A stretch of 64,000 bases of DNA from positions 682,001 to 746,000 of the forward strand of contig NC_021846.1 of assembly GCF_000439435.1 (NCBI RefSeq), in the 5' to 3' direction. Shown piece by piece: positions 62,022-64,000 of the stretch. The notes under the pieces are model-generated. The model was given only the letters and a program-made list of their open reading frames with translations. It searched no databases and was not told the origin of the DNA. Position numbers and translations under genes: made by a program. Source of the stretch: Spiroplasma taiwanense CT-1. GTDB taxonomy: Bacteria > Bacillota_I > Bacilli_A > Mycoplasmatales > Mycoplasmataceae. Numbering within the stretch: position 1 is the stretch's first letter; each line of letters begins with the position of its first letter.

Positions 62022-63224
62022 TTATGTAATAAATTTTTTTAAATCATTTATAAAAATTTGATTTTTATCTCTAAAAGTTATTTGCTCTTTAAATTCATTA
62101 ATAAGCACACTTTGAATATATTTTGAATCAAAAATAGCACCTGAAGCAATTATTTTTATTTTAGTTCCTAAACTTTTTTGCATTTTTTCAAGAGCAAATT
62201 TTAATTTATTTTTAAATTGAATAATTACAGAATATAAAAGATCTAAATCAAAATCAAATTCTAAAAATTTTGTACTAAATTTTCTAAAGTTTGCTTTTTC
62301 AAAAAAGTTTATTTCTTCTTCAATGAATGTACATTCACTTAAATCAAAATTATCAATATCTTTGATTGAAATATTTAATTGAGAGCATGCTATAAAAATA
62401 TTATTTCCCCCATTTGAAGATACTGTTCCATAAACATATTTATTATCTAAAGTTTCATAGCAATATTGTTCTTCAAGTAAATTTTGAATAGGTTTATCAA
62501 CAAGTAATCTAATTCCAAATGTTCTATTTGCAGATAAAATAGCTACATTTTTTTCTTTTAAAACATTTAAACCTAAAACTGTATTTGGAATTCCAAAATT
62601 TACTTTGCAATCATAGTTATTTAATTTTATATCATATCACTCTAATTTTTTATAAATTTCAGGACATATAATATTTTCTCTATTTACATATTTTAATAAC
62701 TTTGGACTAAATTTAGATGTTTTAAAATCTAAAAGACCGGTTGAAGAAGCATCAACTATATCAATTATATTTTTATTAATTAATTTAATTGCAAAATACC
62801 CTTTTAAAGTTGTAAAAGAATAAGCCTTTATTGGTGTTTCTTTTAATTTAAATGAAGGAAAAACTGTAATATTTAAAATATTATTAATTTTCTTGGCAGC
62901 AATTAAGTCTTGTGAATTAATTTTTGGAATTAAAGCATCATGTGGTGTATAACCTTTTCCAATTTGATTTAAATTTTCGTCTAGTAAAAAAAGAAACATA
63001 GTAGAACAAGTAAAAATAATTCTTAGTCCTTTTTGATATTTATCTGTAAATTTAGTTATTTTTTCATTAAATCAATCTATTGCTTTATTTGCTGAGGCAA
63101 AATTGTGATTATCGAAATATATTTCAGCATTTGATAATTTTTCATACTCTAATTGATTATTATTTTGATCAAAAATTTTATACTCAATATACATATCTCC
63201 AAAATAAATATAAATTGTATTCAT
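62022..63224 (-). CDS. FGGY-family carbohydrate kinase
   Basis: The intact 400-residue protein has the two-domain actin-like fold of FGGY kinases but an atypical N-terminus (TIYIYFGDMYIEYKIFD instead of the usual GIDxGTTxxK). The middle IVDASSTGLLDFKTSKFSP is the family's 'ASRT.LFD..T..W' element. FGIPNTVLGLNVLKEKN and a C-terminal TKIKIIASGAIFDSKYIQ, in place of GGGS.s....Q, follow. It is somewhat short (family 450-520) and the ATP-binding GDQQ/GTG elements are weak, so activity is uncertain. GAGG precedes the ATG. Stop TAA is followed closely by the methyltransferase gene. Confidence 0.65.
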
Positions 63225-63263
63225 ACATACCTCACTAAAAATATTATAAGTTAAAAAGCAAAT

Positions 63264-63306
63264 TTAAAAATAAAAATCAGCATATTTGCTGATTTTTATT
63301 TTTTTT
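63264..63306 (-). terminator. Intrinsic terminator of the Cys-rich/membrane protein unit
   Basis: AAAAATCAGCA / TGCTGATTTTT hairpin with A/T runs both sides. Confidence 0.85.
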
Positions 63307-63440
63307 AGCCATGATTTTTATCATTTTTGCACATACCACAATCTTTGCAATTATCTTCTAATTTACATTCTATTATTTTTTCACTTCCTTTTGTAAATAT
63401 TTTAAAACTAATTATATAAAAAAAGATACTTATATAAAAA
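63305..63440 (-). CDS. Small Cys-rich membrane peptide
   Basis: The frame gives a hydrophobic segment FFYISIFFYIISF, then KGSEKIIECKLEDNC and DCGMCK, ending NHG with TAA. Four Cys near the C-terminus and one N-terminal helix are like FeoB-associated Cys-rich membrane proteins. No ATG, GTG or TTG is found; a non-canonical start such as ATA or ATT would be needed, or the 5' end is lost. Tandem repeats lie at its 5' side (TTACTTTTTTTGAA twice, 63452-63480). Confidence 0.35.
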
Positions 63441-63465
63441 AACTAATTATTTTACTTTTTTTGAA

Positions 63466-64000
63466 TTACTTTTTTTGAATTAAATCTTTTTTTTCTTCTA
63501 ATTCAGGTCTTTTATAAGTTTCTGCACCAATCATTCCAAAAAAAGAACCTGTAACAACAAATATCCCACTTATACCAAAGAAAATAAATAATAAACCTGA
63601 AAGTAAAATATATATACCTTGACTTACTGTTGAAGAAACAATAATAAATGGTAAAAGTGAAGCTAATATTAAAATTGTACCAGTTGTTAAGCCAACAAAA
63701 TAGCCAATTCTTTGTTTATATGCTTTTCTTGAATTTATAAAAATTAAGAAAAAGTAATAATTACAATAATAACTAATGAACTTATAAATAAAGATATACC
63801 TATTGAAGTTATTTGAGTTAATACTTTTTCTGATAAAGAATTAAGCCATTCACCAATATCTCTTAATTTACTAAAACTGTCTATTGCAATTTGTTTAATA
63901 CTCATCATAAAAACAGAAACAATTAGTATTGGAACTAATGAGGCTAACATAAAATGGGATCCTATATGGCATAATGTTTTTGAAACTTTAGTCCTTTTTA
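63466..64000 (-). CDS. Membrane protein, 5' end outside window, one frameshift
   Basis: The frame is open to the window end, with hydrophobic segments HFMLASLVPILIVSVFMM, ISLFISSLVIIVIITFFLIF, ILILASLLPFIIVSS and LSGLLFIFFGISGIFVVTGS, a basic loop NSRKAYKQRIG and a charged C-terminus PELEEKKDLIQKK. A one-base shift near 63735-63760 separates ...VIITFS from ...FLIFINSRKAYKQ. It has about four helices in the visible part. No family recognised. Confidence 0.5.

Noticed and set aside
63452-63480. Short tandem repeat TTACTTTTTTTGAA as a functional repeat
   Set aside because: Two copies of low-complexity sequence after a stop codon; likely replication slippage only.

Overview
The window reads as part of the chromosome of an Entomoplasmatales-type mollicute (Mesoplasma, Entomoplasma, Spiroplasma or a close relative). 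The evidence is very high A+T content, in-frame TGA used throughout as tryptophan (genetic code 4), lipoproteins of the MKKLLS...C type, a sugar-PTS-centred metabolism and purine riboswitches of the kind known from Mesoplasma florum. No rRNA or tRNA gene was recognised. All coding calls below read TGA as Trp.

Layout. 0-9.4 kb: a purine-riboswitch-controlled solute-binding lipoprotein, a frameshifted lipoprotein, an ADP-ribosylglycohydrolase / PfkB kinase / PnuC operon, a secreted lethal-factor-like zinc metalloprotease with permuted motifs, a broken ISLre2-type transposase and a secreted protein of unknown role. 9.4-14.2 kb: the 3' half of a trehalose-type PTS permease and, on the other strand, a GH65 phosphorylase reading into beta-phosphoglucomutase. 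14.2-18.1 kb: a truncated DUF2779-like gene, an amino acid permease, an alpha/beta hydrolase and a small membrane protein behind a T15 promoter tract. 18.1-20.9 kb: a SauUSI-like type IV restriction helicase-nuclease. 21-26.7 kb: a glycerol operon, glpF-glpO-glpK-glpQ-MFS. 27.2-29.7 kb: unrecognised membrane and degenerate genes. 29.8-34.1 kb: DeoR regulator, AgaS-like SIS protein, small membrane protein and PTS permease. 34.2-40.9 kb: a lac/tagatose-6-phosphate operon (lacA, lacB, lacE, lacG, lacF), mostly broken, with an intact LacR-like repressor and an intact class II aldolase. 41-46 kb: PfkB kinase, PTS EIIBC with a coiled-coil tail, DeoR regulator and a second, almost identical aldolase. 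46-50.4 kb: an ABC exporter with its lipoprotein. 50.6-52.1 kb: a broken lipoprotein resembling GT80 sialyltransferases. 52.4-56.5 kb: a decayed type II CRISPR-Cas locus (cas9 pseudogene, recognisable tracrRNA, truncated cas1; no array seen). 56.6-60.1 kb: adenosine/adenine deaminase, DcuC-type carrier and nucleoside hydrolase, with purine riboswitches in front of the two enzyme genes. 60.4-64 kb: ROK kinase, methyltransferase, FGGY kinase and a membrane protein cut by the window edge.

How it fits together. Most genes serve uptake and early catabolism of sugars, glycerol and nucleosides. Each sugar block has its own DeoR-family regulator next to short boxes repeated at helical-turn spacing. 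Three guanine-type riboswitches link nucleoside import and breakdown to purine supply. Defence is represented by one intact type IV system and one dead CRISPR system.

Caution. About twenty genes carry apparent one-base frameshifts, many in A or T runs of 7-9. Some may be phase variation or assembly error. Separate in-frame TAA/TAG codons in lacA, lacB, lacG, cas9, the deaminase, the DcuC carrier and the GT80-like gene are not explained by indel error and argue that at least those genes are decaying.
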